From JAJECS01 sp965198185 (GTDB lineage Bacteria > Chloroflexota > UBA11872), in the NCBI GenBank assembly GCA_965198185.1, contig CBDAOU010000002.1, forward strand, positions 186,001 to 250,000: 64,000 nucleotides of DNA. Reading direction: 5' to 3'. The notes beneath the pieces were generated by a model. The model was not told the DNA's origin, did not search any database, and saw only the letters and a list, made by a program, of their open reading frames with translations. The stretch's first letter is position 1. Each line of letters starts with the position of its first letter. The position numbers were made by a program, and so were the translations under genes. Below are positions 43,087 through 51,823 of the stretch, in pieces.

Positions 43087-44001
43087 CTACCGGTCCGGCG
43101 GCTGGTGCACCCCCGCTGGATCGACGACGCAGAGCTCGGCCCCGGCGTTGCGTCCTTCGGGAATGGGCCAGGTCGTGCCGTATTGCAGCGTCGTCACCTG
43201 GCCGTCGACGATGAAGAACAGCTCCGGGTTGGCGGCGAACATTTCGCGCGCGGTGCGTTCCAGGTCACGGGCGCGGAAGAGTCGGGCGATGGCGTTGCCG
43301 ACGCCGCGCCGCACCACGGCGCCGCGCCGCACCAATCCGCGCTGCTCCAGGCCCTCGCCCAACCGATTGAAGTCGTAGCTGCGCTCGGGCATGCCGGGGA
43401 AGTCGGGATTGGGTCCCCAGGTCTCGCTGCGCAGCGGGACGACGCGGCCGTCCGGCAGGCGCTGGAGCCCCTCCGCCACGCGCGGGCCGCGGTGGGATCC
43501 AATCTCTTGCTCCATGAAGTGACCCGCGGTGAGGTTCTGATAGGGCACGCCCAGCAACAGGAACCATCCGTCGAGATCGAAGATCGCGCGCATCGACGGC
43601 TGCGCGTCCCAGCCGTCCTGGCCTCCCGCATCCACGATGTCGTCGCGCAGCGGCCCGATGGCGGCGACGGTCTGCACGATGTGAACCGTGCGGCGGGCCT
43701 CCGGACGGCGGAAGACGTGGTTCGGGATCGCGCCGGTGGTCCCCGGCGTCTCCGCCGGATCGAAGATGAAGCCCGGGTCGCGGAACTGGCCGGTGAAGGT
43801 GGGTGCGACCAGGGTTCCCGTGGGTCCAAGCGCTGCCAGCAATGCGTCGACCACCGTGGCGGCCCCGCCGTCAACGGTGCCAATGCTGCGCAGCGAGCTG
43901 TGGACCATCACCAACCCCCCGCGCGGCACGCCCAGCCCTTCGAGATCGGCGGTGAGCTCGGGGGCGGTTCGGATTGGGCGCTCCAACGGCAACGTGTCCA
44001 T
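43087..44001 (-). CDS. Aminoglycoside N3-acetyltransferase family protein
   Basis: A 304-residue member of the AAC(3)/YokD family. GVPRGGLVMVHSSLRSIGTV near the N-terminus is the family signature. VAPTFTGQFRDPG, GTTGAIPNHVFRRPEARRTV H and LLLGVPYQNLTAGHFME follow in order. In environmental bacteria members often acetylate other amines, so resistance should not be assumed. The start at 44001 (MDTLPLERPIRT) was chosen; upstream codons in frame are intergenic. Confidence 0.85.
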   Translation of the reverse strand: MDTLPLERPIRTAPELTADLEGLGVPRGGLVMVHSSLRSIGTVDGGAATVVDALLAALGPTGTLVAPTFTGQFRDPGFIFDPAETPGTTGAIPNHVFRRPEARRTVHIVQTVAAIGPLRDDIVDAGGQDGWDAQPSMRAIFDLDGWFLLLGVPYQNLTAGHFMEQEIGSHRGPRVAEGLQRLPDGRVVPLRSETWGPNPDFPGMPERSYDFNRLGEGLEQRGLVRRGAVVRRGVGNAIARLFRARDLERTAREMFAANPELFFIVDGQVTTLQYGTTWPIPEGRNAGAELCVVDPAGVHQPPDR

Positions 44002-44301
44002 GCGGAAACCATAGCGGACCGCTCCGCCATGCAATCTACTTTGGACTAGCGTAAGATTACCGAAACACCGAACATTGACCGTACACGCCGCTGATTGCTG
44101 ACAGCGGCTACCAGGACGGGCTGATACCCCACCCGACTTAGCCGAGTGCCTGAAGGCGCTGATCCTTCGGTCCATGAGGGCAAATCACCGCCGCCAAAAT
44201 CGATACTGGCTGTGTAGGACGGCGAGCACGCCAGGGCGGAGGCGAGTTTGAAGCGCGTCACTACAACCGCCTTTTTCAACAACCTGGAGCTCGTCCATGC
44301 G
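44002..44301. other. Intergenic region with no recognisable gene
   Basis: A minus-strand frame of 78 codons (44046-44282) has no recognisable motif. The segment probably carries the promoter of the AAC(3)-like gene and the 3' end of the ATPase-PIN operon, but no clear signal was found. Confidence 0.4.
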
Positions 44302-44844
44302 TCAGATTAGTTGAAAGCTTTCCAATTGCTTCGCTGGATCCGATGGGGCGCCTCGCTCCAGCCATTCCACCAGGTCAGGTTCCGTGGCCGGATTGACCCA
44401 CACGACTCTTCCCAGCCAGCCTATTGACGGGACACACCGCGCAAAGCCCGCGCGCGCTACTCGATCATTCGAAGCGACGATCAAGTCGCCATGCCGACAG
44501 GCTTCGAGCAGATGCGTATCCTTCGCCAAGCCTTCCGCCGCTTCCACGCTGCTTGCCGAGGACGCGATCACATGGCGCAGCGCGATATTTTCTTCAGCTT
44601 CCACGTGTATGACTTTCCCTCTTCTCTCCATCGCGCTGAGCCATCGAGTCGCGAAGGCTGATCGATGATTACCCCATTCATTTTTCAGTTCATTGGTGAG
44701 CAATATCCGGTGGCAGAATGAGTAAATGGTTTGAACAAAAGCGCGGCATCTCTGTGAGCGTGATCCAACTGGACCATCCCCGGAAGAGGTGACAAGAACA
44801 TCCGTATCAATTATAAGTCTTCTACGATTCCTACTTGCCGCCAA
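44302..44844 (-). CDS. PIN-domain nuclease partner of the AAA ATPase
   Basis: A 180-residue PIN-like protein. RLIIDTDVLVTSSGDG gives the first Asp pair, LLTNELKNEWGNHR the Glu, and GLAKDTHLLEACRHGDLIVA then SNDRVARAG the distal Asp residues, so a complete acidic site is plausible. It starts (TTG 44844) 28 bp after the ATPase stop on the same strand, so the two form an operon with the ATPase first. It has no small antitoxin neighbour. An effector nuclease controlled by the ATPase is an inference. Confidence 0.7.
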   Translation of the reverse strand: MAASRNRRRLIIDTDVLVTSSGDGPVGSRSQRCRAFVQTIYSFCHRILLTNELKNEWGNHRSAFATRWLSAMERRGKVIHVEAEENIALRHVIASSASSVEAAEGLAKDTHLLEACRHGDLIVASNDRVARAGFARCVPSIGWLGRVVWVNPATEPDLVEWLERGAPSDPAKQLESFQLI

Positions 44845-44872
44845 TCAAGAAACCAGACTAGACCCGAGTCGG

Positions 44873-46315
44873 TCAGGTCCGCACAGATTGCAGAAACTCG
44901 GAGTGCGCCGACAACTCCACGTCCGCAAAGTCTTCAGGCCATTCGCCCACCCGTCCGCGCTCGTCCGGCTGTACGAAGTCGATTTTGCTGAACCCTTCCT
45001 CGTCCAGGGAGAACCAGTGCAAGCCGACCGATTCGGGTTCCAACTCGCCGCGAGCCACGAGGGTCTGGATGTGCAGCAGCAGCAGGGAACTATGCGTTTC
45101 CGCGATCACCCGCACCCCCCGCTTCGCGGCCCGCGCTAGCGCTCTGGCGAGGCCGTAGGCCGCTCGTGGATGCAAATGGCTTTCCGGCTGCTCGACATAC
45201 ACAGTCTGGCTAGGCTCGGCCACCTCCAGCGCCACAAGCACCGGCAGAACGTACGAGACCCCAACGCCCACGTCTGCCAGACTGAGCATTTCCGGCTTGC
45301 CTCCAGGATTCTCTCGGCCCGGGCGAGCAACGCGCAACTCGATCTCGGCATCATTGAGCTTGTGGGTAGAAACACCAGACGTTAGCCCGCATTCTTGTAA
45401 AGATCGCGTCAAATTAGCTAGGCGTTCGCCGCCGTCCGCCTCCCACTTGGCTACGACTGCCGCGGTGTAGTCCTCGAATGTGCCCGGGAACTCGCTTCCT
45501 ACGTCAGTAGCCGAGTGATGCCGAGCGATTCGCCGCCGAAATGCCGGAACGTGGATGACCTTCGTAATGGCAGTGGCAAAATTGCAATTTGGATGGAACG
45601 CAGGATTGAACAGATAATGATCTGTTCCAAAAGATGACAGCGAAACTCCTAAGAAGCAACGTTGTCGTCTGACGCCCCACAACAGATCCTGAGGCCGGCT
45701 GACAGTGTCGGAATCAAGTGGCAGTGTTCCCGCCGCATCCTGCAGGGCCTTTGGAAACGCTGATCCCATGACATCTGCATATCGCTTAGCCATCTCTTCA
45801 GCAGACTCTATTTCTTTTTCGGGAATCTGGGCCTTTATTTTGTGCGAAGGTATACCTGGATAAAGTGCAAGTCGACCCTTGGAATTTGTATGCCAGATAT
45901 CATGCTCATATTTTGCTTTACTGATATCTAGATTGGCCTTTGATTCACGAGAGAATCCGAGTTCTAATTCCAGGTCAAACGACCCCAAATTCATTTTCAA
46001 GGCTACCTCAAATGTTTTCATGGATTCTTGTCTTGAAATGCGCGTGAACATCTGGTCCAGGCTTGTGAATTTTGCATTTGGACCACTGATCAATAGCGGC
46101 CCGGGGTCTGTTGTTGAATCAAGTGTCTGCTTTAGCAATAACAACGGTTTGATTGAACTAGACTTTCCGGCGCTATTCGATCCGGCCAGAATGGTCAGCG
46201 GCCGTATATCTATTGATTGTGGGATTTTGTGGGAAGCAAAGCCGGAAATCGTTATCTTGCTGAGTGCTCTAATGTCGCGGAATGCCTTAGAGCTATGGAG
46301 TCTGTTTTGAACCAC
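44873..46315 (-). CDS. AAA ATPase, OLD/DUF3696-like, low GC
   Basis: A 480-residue ABC-type (SMC-like) ATPase. Walker A is LAGSNSAGKSSSIKPLLLLK (about residue 42). The ABC signature-like segment is EMLSLADVGVGVSYVLPVLV. Walker B is TVYVEQPESHLHPRAAYGLA, followed by the His switch VIAETHSSLLLLHIQTL. The C-terminus (VGLHWFSLDEEGFSKIDFVQ) resembles DUF3696. No TOPRIM nuclease domain is present, unlike OLD proteins. The central part (about residues 60-280) is AT-rich relative to the region, suggesting transfer. Paired with a downstream PIN nuclease, it is a candidate defence or abortive-infection operon. The start is GTG 46315. Confidence 0.75.
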   Translation of the reverse strand: MVQNRLHSSKAFRDIRALSKITISGFASHKIPQSIDIRPLTILAGSNSAGKSSSIKPLLLLKQTLDSTTDPGPLLISGPNAKFTSLDQMFTRISRQESMKTFEVALKMNLGSFDLELELGFSRESKANLDISKAKYEHDIWHTNSKGRLALYPGIPSHKIKAQIPEKEIESAEEMAKRYADVMGSAFPKALQDAAGTLPLDSDTVSRPQDLLWGVRRQRCFLGVSLSSFGTDHYLFNPAFHPNCNFATAITKVIHVPAFRRRIARHHSATDVGSEFPGTFEDYTAAVVAKWEADGGERLANLTRSLQECGLTSGVSTHKLNDAEIELRVARPGRENPGGKPEMLSLADVGVGVSYVLPVLVALEVAEPSQTVYVEQPESHLHPRAAYGLARALARAAKRGVRVIAETHSSLLLLHIQTLVARGELEPESVGLHWFSLDEEGFSKIDFVQPDERGRVGEWPEDFADVELSAHSEFLQSVRT

Positions 46316-46521
46316 TTCGGTAGCCGTTCAATCCGCCTGGCGATGCGCCGATCTGGTGAAGCTGCCGCTTTGGGAGCGAAATCCTTGGAACCCAATCATA
46401 CGCTGCAACCGATGAACCTGCCGATCGATATGCCCGATGGGCACGATGCTGGCCATCCCGTCCCCCTATCCCGGCGTCTCATAGGCAAAAATCCCATCCG
46501 TCTCAAGCGTGGGGCGTCGGC

Positions 46522-47382
46522 TCACGGGCTGCCTTCGGACACGGCGCCGAGTTCGTCTTCGAGTTGCCGCATGTAGGTGATGGCGTCGCGGGTGTAGCGG
46601 TCGAAGAAGTCCGTGTGGCCGCCGGCGCGGAAGACGGTGAAGGGGTCGGCGGTGTCCGGCAGCAGCTCGAACGCCAGCGTGCCGGTGTAGTCGACCTCGT
46701 CGAGCGCTCGCAGCACCTCGCGGAAGTCGGCGTGTCCGTAGCCCGGCGGCAGGCGGTTCGAGTCGGCCAGGTGCATGTGCGCGAGATGCGGGCCGGCGTG
46801 GCGAATCGCGTCGCCCAGGGACGCTTCCTCGATGTTCATGTGGAAGGTGTCGCCCATGACGCCGCCGTTGGTCAGGCCGATGGCCTCCCATAGCTCGACG
46901 GCCTGTTCCAAGCGGTTGAGGAAATAAGTCTCGAAGCGCGTCCAGCACTCCAGCGCGACGCTCACGCCGCGCTCGGCGGCGTATTCGCCCGCGGCCCGCA
47001 GGCCGTCCACCGCCCAGCGCCACTCGTCCTCAGGGTCGGCCAGCGGCAGCAGCTTCATGGAGGCGCTGGGCCGTCCCACGATCACCGGGGCTCCGACGTC
47101 AACCGCGAGGTCGGTGAGCGAGTTCAGATAGGCCAGCGCGCTCGCGCGGATCTCGGGGTCGGGATGGGCGAAGTCGCGGTCGGCGGTGATGACGGAGCTG
47201 ATCGAGCTGACGCCAATGCCCGCGTCGGCAGCCCGACGCCGCACGGCGGGCGCGTCGTAGGTCTCGGGCTGGCCCAATAGCTCGATGCCGTCGTAACCGA
47301 ACCGCGCCACGCGGTCGATGGAGGCGCCGATGTCCTCGCCGTAGTAGACCAGGGCGCTGTAGGCGTATTTGAATCGCCGCAT
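46522..47382 (-). CDS. Sugar phosphate isomerase/epimerase family protein
   Basis: A 286-residue xylose-isomerase-like TIM barrel. RFGYDGIELLGQPETYDAPA, VSVALECWTRFETYFLNR, GVMGDTFHMNIEEASL and HMHLADSNRLPPGYGHADF carry the Glu/Asp/His metal ligands of IolE/hydroxypyruvate isomerase-like proteins. Its start overlaps the end of the ThDP enzyme by 1 bp, so they are co-transcribed and probably act on the same sugar or inositol-derived keto compound. Confidence 0.85.
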   Translation of the reverse strand: MRRFKYAYSALVYYGEDIGASIDRVARFGYDGIELLGQPETYDAPAVRRRAADAGIGVSSISSVITADRDFAHPDPEIRASALAYLNSLTDLAVDVGAPVIVGRPSASMKLLPLADPEDEWRWAVDGLRAAGEYAAERGVSVALECWTRFETYFLNRLEQAVELWEAIGLTNGGVMGDTFHMNIEEASLGDAIRHAGPHLAHMHLADSNRLPPGYGHADFREVLRALDEVDYTGTLAFELLPDTADPFTVFRAGGHTDFFDRYTRDAITYMRQLEDELGAVSEGSP

Positions 47383-49190
47383 CAGGCCGAATCCTGCGGT
47401 TGGGGCGCCGAGTATCGCACCTCGGAGCCGCGCGGCATGGGCGCCGGCTCGGAGCGGCCGGGCTCGTACCACGCGCCGGCGATGGGCGGGCGCACGGCAT
47501 CCGCGGCGACCACCAGGTCCACCACGCATGGCCGGCCGCAATCGAGCGCCCAGCGAATCGCGTCCTCGACCTCGTCGTGGCGGGTTACCCGAATGCCCTC
47601 GCCGCCCAGGGCGCGCCCCAGCTCCGCGTAGTCCACCTCGACGCTGTATTCGGTGCCGATGATGCGCCCGCCGAAGTCGGCCATTTGACCGTCGCGGATG
47701 GCGGCGAGCGAGGAGTTGTTGAACACCAGCCAGACCACCGGCAGGCCCCACTCGACCGCCGTGGACACCTCCTGGTTGACCATGAGGAATCCGCCGTCGC
47801 CGGTGATCGCGACGCAGGCCTTGTCGGGCTGCGCCAGCTTGGCGCCGATGATGGCCGTGGGACCCCAGCCCATCGGCGTCCAGCCGCCGGGATTCAGGAA
47901 GCGCCCGCCGGCTCGGACGGGGTAGAACGCGGCGAAGTAGTGCGCGTGGTTGCCGGTGTCGACGGAGATGATCGAGTCGTCGGGCAAGACGCGCCGCACC
48001 TGGTCGGCCACGCGCAGCGGCTCCATGGGCGTGGCGTCGGGCGGGGTCAGCTCATGCGAGTAGGCGCGCTTGGCGCGGCTGATCAGCGCGGCGTCCTGCG
48101 CGGCCGACGGCCGTCCGCCGAGACGCTCGACGGCCTCGCGCAGGTCGTTCACCACCGCCAGCGCGTCGCCTTCCAGCCCCAGCTCGATGGGTCCCGCGCG
48201 ACCCATCTCGCGGGCCTCGATGTCGATCTGGATGATGCGATTCTGCGGCACGAACGGTTTGCCCTCGGTCCACCAACTGGTCGATTCATCGGCGAAGCGA
48301 TAGCCAACCGCGAGGATCACGTCGGCGCGCTCGCGAATCAGCTCGTGCGCCACGGGATGCCCCAGCCAGCCGACCATTCCCACCGCGAGCGGGTGGTCCT
48401 CCGGCACCACGCCTTTGGACACGAACGACGAGGCGATGGCCGCTCCGAGGCTCTCGGCCAGGGCGGTGACGGCCGCTCCCGCGCCGGAGATGAGGGCGCC
48501 GTTGCCGGCGATGATCAGGGGGAAGTCGGCGTCGATCAGCAGCTGCGCCGCACGTTCGGTGAGCTCGGCGTCGGCCCGCGGCCGCGCCCGCGCCGGAAAC
48601 GGGTCGGGGTCCTCGGGTAGCGTCTCGACCTCCGCTGCTTGCAGGTCCCAAGGAATCTCCACGCCGACCGGTCCCGGCCGCCCCACCTGCGCCGCCGTGA
48701 AGGCCTTGCGCACGGCGGTGGGAATCGTGCGCGGGTCGGCGATGGACCAGACGCGCTTGGTGATGGGCTGCAGCATCTGCATGAACGCCTGGTCCGCCGG
48801 CGCGGTGTCGGGGCGCGAGGTCTCCTGCAGTTGCCCGCGGCCATACCAGCGCTGGATGGGCGCTCCCACGATCGCCAGCACCGGGCTGGAGGTGGACATG
48901 GCCGTGGCGATGCCCATGATCATGTTGGCGGCGCCGGGTCCCACCGACGAGCAGCACACGCCGACCTGGCCGCTGACGCGGGCGTAGCCGTCGGCAATGT
49001 GCGCCGCTGCCTGCTCGTGGCGCACGAGCTTGAAGTCGATCTGGTCGGAGCCGTGGATCGCGTCCAGGATGTTGGTGTTGCCGTGCCCGGGAATGCCGAA
49101 GACGTAGCGCACGCCGTGACGTTCGAGCGCGTCGACGAGGACTTCGGCGCCGTTCACGGGGATTTTTCCGGTTTCAGTTGCCCGCGGCAA
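47382..49190 (-). CDS. Thiamine diphosphate-dependent enzyme (acetolactate synthase-like)
   Basis: A 602-residue ThDP enzyme with the three domains of the acetolactate synthase family. The catalytic Glu is in KLVRHEQAAAHIADGYARVS and the central domain in PLIIAGNGALISGAGAA. The cofactor motif GDGGFLMVNQEVSTA...VFNN matches GDG-x(n)-NN. The subfamily is uncertain: IolD-like hydrolase, glyoxylate carboligase or sulfoacetaldehyde acetyltransferase are all possible. Coupling to an IolE-like isomerase favours inositol or sugar-acid catabolism. The start is TTG 49190; GTG 49157 (VNGAEVLVDALE) is an alternative. Confidence 0.85.
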   Translation of the reverse strand: MPRATETGKIPVNGAEVLVDALERHGVRYVFGIPGHGNTNILDAIHGSDQIDFKLVRHEQAAAHIADGYARVSGQVGVCCSSVGPGAANMIMGIATAMSTSSPVLAIVGAPIQRWYGRGQLQETSRPDTAPADQAFMQMLQPITKRVWSIADPRTIPTAVRKAFTAAQVGRPGPVGVEIPWDLQAAEVETLPEDPDPFPARARPRADAELTERAAQLLIDADFPLIIAGNGALISGAGAAVTALAESLGAAIASSFVSKGVVPEDHPLAVGMVGWLGHPVAHELIRERADVILAVGYRFADESTSWWTEGKPFVPQNRIIQIDIEAREMGRAGPIELGLEGDALAVVNDLREAVERLGGRPSAAQDAALISRAKRAYSHELTPPDATPMEPLRVADQVRRVLPDDSIISVDTGNHAHYFAAFYPVRAGGRFLNPGGWTPMGWGPTAIIGAKLAQPDKACVAITGDGGFLMVNQEVSTAVEWGLPVVWLVFNNSSLAAIRDGQMADFGGRIIGTEYSVEVDYAELGRALGGEGIRVTRHDEVEDAIRWALDCGRPCVVDLVVAADAVRPPIAGAWYEPGRSEPAPMPRGSEVRYSAPQPQDSA

Positions 49191-49223
49191 AATGTCCGCC
49201 GCTCTCCTGGCAACTGTAGGCCA

Positions 49224-50076
49224 TCACGGCTTTAGCGAATTCGCCGAAAGCCTTAGGAGGAGCATCTCACTGACCAAGCCCATGGCCTCAATTGCGATGC
49301 GTGAATCCTCCGCGCTGATCGTTGGGAGAAATGGGCGTCCGTCTTCGGTGCCCGCATGGTTTCGCAACTGATTTACAGCACAGCCGAGTCGATAGAGCGC
49401 GATTTCTGTTTCGCTTTGGGGATTGCCATCGTCTGTCTGTGGCCCGTGGGGAGTATGCCAAACCTAAGAGGGTGAACGCCTCTCCCAGCAATGCTGGGAA
49501 GCGAAGCCGCTCGTTGCAGTTGCCGGACAGTTGTTCGATCACATGGGCGGCGGTCGCTTCGAGAAGGTCTTTACCTGTTTTGGCGTCCAGCACTGCGTCC
49601 TCCGCACCAGCTCTGGCGCGTTGGGCGTAGCCAAGGAGTGCCTCCGTCACCTCTGGCCCGTGAAAGAACTCGAGCCTTGTCGGTCGGATCTCTCCGCCGG
49701 TAGAGAACTCAAAGCCGAGACCTGCGAAGACTGCGCGCGCATTCTGGATCGCCCCAGTGCCTAGGTAGTTCGGTGAGTCAGGGCAAAATCCGCCGCAGGC
49801 ACGGAGTTCAGCAACCAGACGATGGACAAGGTCGCTCGCACCCCGAACGTCGTGTTCGATTCCCCAACTCAGGGCGCCGCGAATGCTCTCGCTCTTGCCG
49901 AGTGGTGATCGAGTTCTTGGATCGCTTGGATCAAGGCCAACGGCGCTGATATGGAACTCAATCTGTGAATGACTTGGCTCTCGAAAAGCGCTGCGGTCGT
50001 CGAACAGCCGACTCACGGCGGCAATGACCGAGACGTCAACCGGGAGCGGGTGGCGCACCACGTGGACGGCTTCCAT
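49224..50076 (-). pseudogene. Abortive infection (Abi_C) family protein, frameshifted
   Basis: An abortive-infection family protein starting at ATG 50076, with GGGAGG nine bases upstream. The N-terminal part has SESIRGALSWGIEHDVRGAS, NYLGTGAIQNARAVFAGLGF and EIRPTRLEFF. The Abi_C core has DAKTGKDLLEATAAHVIEQL and RFPALLGEAFTLLGLAYSP. At about 49430 the frame breaks: the original frame reads on without homology, while the neighbouring frame gives ALYRLGCAVNQLRNHAGTED then GRPFLPTISAE and ends at 49224. One indel restores the full length of about 283 residues. RNHAGTEDGR matches the RN-x-x-GTGHGR motif of the family except Glu-Asp for Gly-His. Confidence 0.75.
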
Positions 50077-50566
50077 TGCTAGAACCTCCCAGCCTAGCGG
50101 CAGGACAAGTGAATCTCCGGGGACGCTAGCACCACACCCTGCCGTTTCGCGATCGTCGGGTACCAGCGTGGCTCCCTGATGAGAAAAATTAGCATAGCTC
50201 CTGCAGGCGATCAACCCTGTCTTCGGAGGCATTGTAATCTTGCAAACCATGGTGCAAAGTCTCCGGCGGGGTTGCCTCGGCGTAGATTGAGGCGGTTTGG
50301 TACTGTTGCCAAGCTGGCGATGCTCCAGACTCTGGGGGTCGTGAGCATCGGTTGATCCCGTCCGAGAAATCGCGGCAAGTGAAACCGTGCGCAGGAAGCG
50401 ATGGAGGTCTTCCCGGGAACGGCTGATGTCTTCCTAGATGGGATTCCGCGACCGAATGTTTCAGGAGCTGGTGGTGGCTGGGCAAACGCGGAGCGGTCTT
50501 CGAGATCGAATTGCCGGCTTGGAGCCGTACAGCAGTGTTCGGCGAATTGGGCTGGTTCACTGACGC
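50077..50566. other. Divergent intergenic region
   Basis: About 490 bp between the divergent Abi and YhaO-like genes. The Abi frame continues upstream to 50250, but the part before 50076 has no family similarity. No repeat, tRNA or clear promoter is recognised; short frames (for example from 50401) look spurious. Confidence 0.4.
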
Positions 50567-51823
50567 ATGCTGCGCATGGTCCACGCCGCCGATATCCACC
50601 TCGATACGCCCTATCGGCGTCACGACGAGGCGGTGCGCGCGCGGTTGCTCGAGGCCGGTCGCGAGGCCTTCACGCGCCTGATCGATCTGGCGCTGGAGCG
50701 TCAGGCCGACGCGCTGCTGATCGCCGGGGACCTCTTCGACAACGACTGGTTGACCCTGGCGACGGAGCGCGTGCTGGTCGATGAGCTGACGCGCGCGACC
50801 AGCGCGGGGGTCACCGTGGTCTACGCCACCGGCAATCACGATCCGGGACGGGCCAACTACCGGGCCATGGGCATCGAGTGGCCTGCGGAGCGATTCCACC
50901 TGGTCGCGTCGCGCCAGCCGCGGCAAATCGCCATCGAGCGCGCGGGCGAGGTGGTGGGCTGGGTGGTCGCGGCGGGACACCAGACGCCGCGCGAGGACCG
51001 CGACCTGGCCGCGGCGTTTCCCCGGGCGCCCGGACCGGAGCCCGCCGTGGGGCTGTTGCACGCGCAGGTCGTCGGCGCAGCCGCCGTGGAGCAGCACCAC
51101 AGCTACGCCCCCACCTCGCTCGATAGCCTTGGACCCCAGCTATGCCTACTGGGCGCTGGGTCACATCCACCAGCGCCAGGAAGTGCGGGGCGATCCGCCG
51201 GTTCGCTATGCGGGCAACGTGCAGGGCCGGCAATTCGGCGAGGAGGGCGCCAAGGGGGCGTTGGTGGTGACGCTGGATCGCGGCGCCGCGCCCGAGATCG
51301 AGTTTCAGGCGCTGGCGCCGGTGCGCTGGGAGACGCTGGAGCCGGAAGGGCTCGAGGCGGCGCACACCGTGGCGGACGTGAAGGCCGCGGTGGCGGCGGC
51401 TTTCGCCGGTCCCCGGAGCGAGGCGCCGCCCGACCAGGAGTGGATTCTGCGCGTGGACTTGCGCGGAGCCTGTCCGCTGGCGCATCGCTATTGGCCAGCG
51501 GCGACGAGCGAACCGAGCTGGCCGTGCAGCTGCGCGAAGACCTGGACGTGCTCGACGTCGAGGTGCGCGACCGCGGCTTGCACCGGCCCCTGGACCTCGA
51601 TGCCCACCGCGACCAACCCCATCTGCTCGGGCAGACGCTGGCGCTGCTGGCGCGCGCGGCCACCGACGACACAGAGCTCGATCGCATAACGCCTAGCGAA
51701 TTGGCGGGAGCCGAGGCGGGCGATGCGACCGAGCGCCGCGCGTACCTTCGCGAGCTGCTCCAAGACCTGGACGCCGAGGCCGCCGAGCGGCTGCTGCGTG
51801 ACTCGGGACGTCATGAGGCTTGA
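50567..51823 (+). pseudogene. YhaO/SbcD-like metallophosphoesterase, two frameshifts
   Basis: A DNA-repair-type calcineurin-like nuclease. The metal-binding motifs are intact at the start: VHAADIHLDTPYRRH (D-x-H), LIAGDLFDNDWLTL (GD) and VVYATGNHDPGR (GNHD). Around 51130 the frame moves by +1 into DPSYAYWALGHIHQRQEV (GHxH) and VRYAGNVQGRQFGEEGAKG. At about 51495 it returns to the first frame (ERTELAVQLREDLDVLDVEV) and ends at 51823. The corrected length is about 418 residues, normal for YhaO/SbcD. It overlaps the YhaN-like gene by 11 bp. Confidence 0.8.

Noticed and set aside
44046..44282. 78-codon minus-strand frame
   Set aside because: There is no recognisable domain and no clear start signal; most likely intergenic DNA between the acetyltransferase and the PIN gene.
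44873..46315. OLD-family nuclease
   Set aside because: The C-terminus lacks the TOPRIM acidic motifs (E and DxD) that OLD nucleases carry; it is better described as an ATPase with a DUF3696-like end.
46466..47751. Longer frames around the isomerase at 46522-47382
   Set aside because: Extensions upstream run into the ThDP enzyme gene and the alternate frame is Arg/Gly-rich; the ATG at 47382 gives a normal-length barrel.
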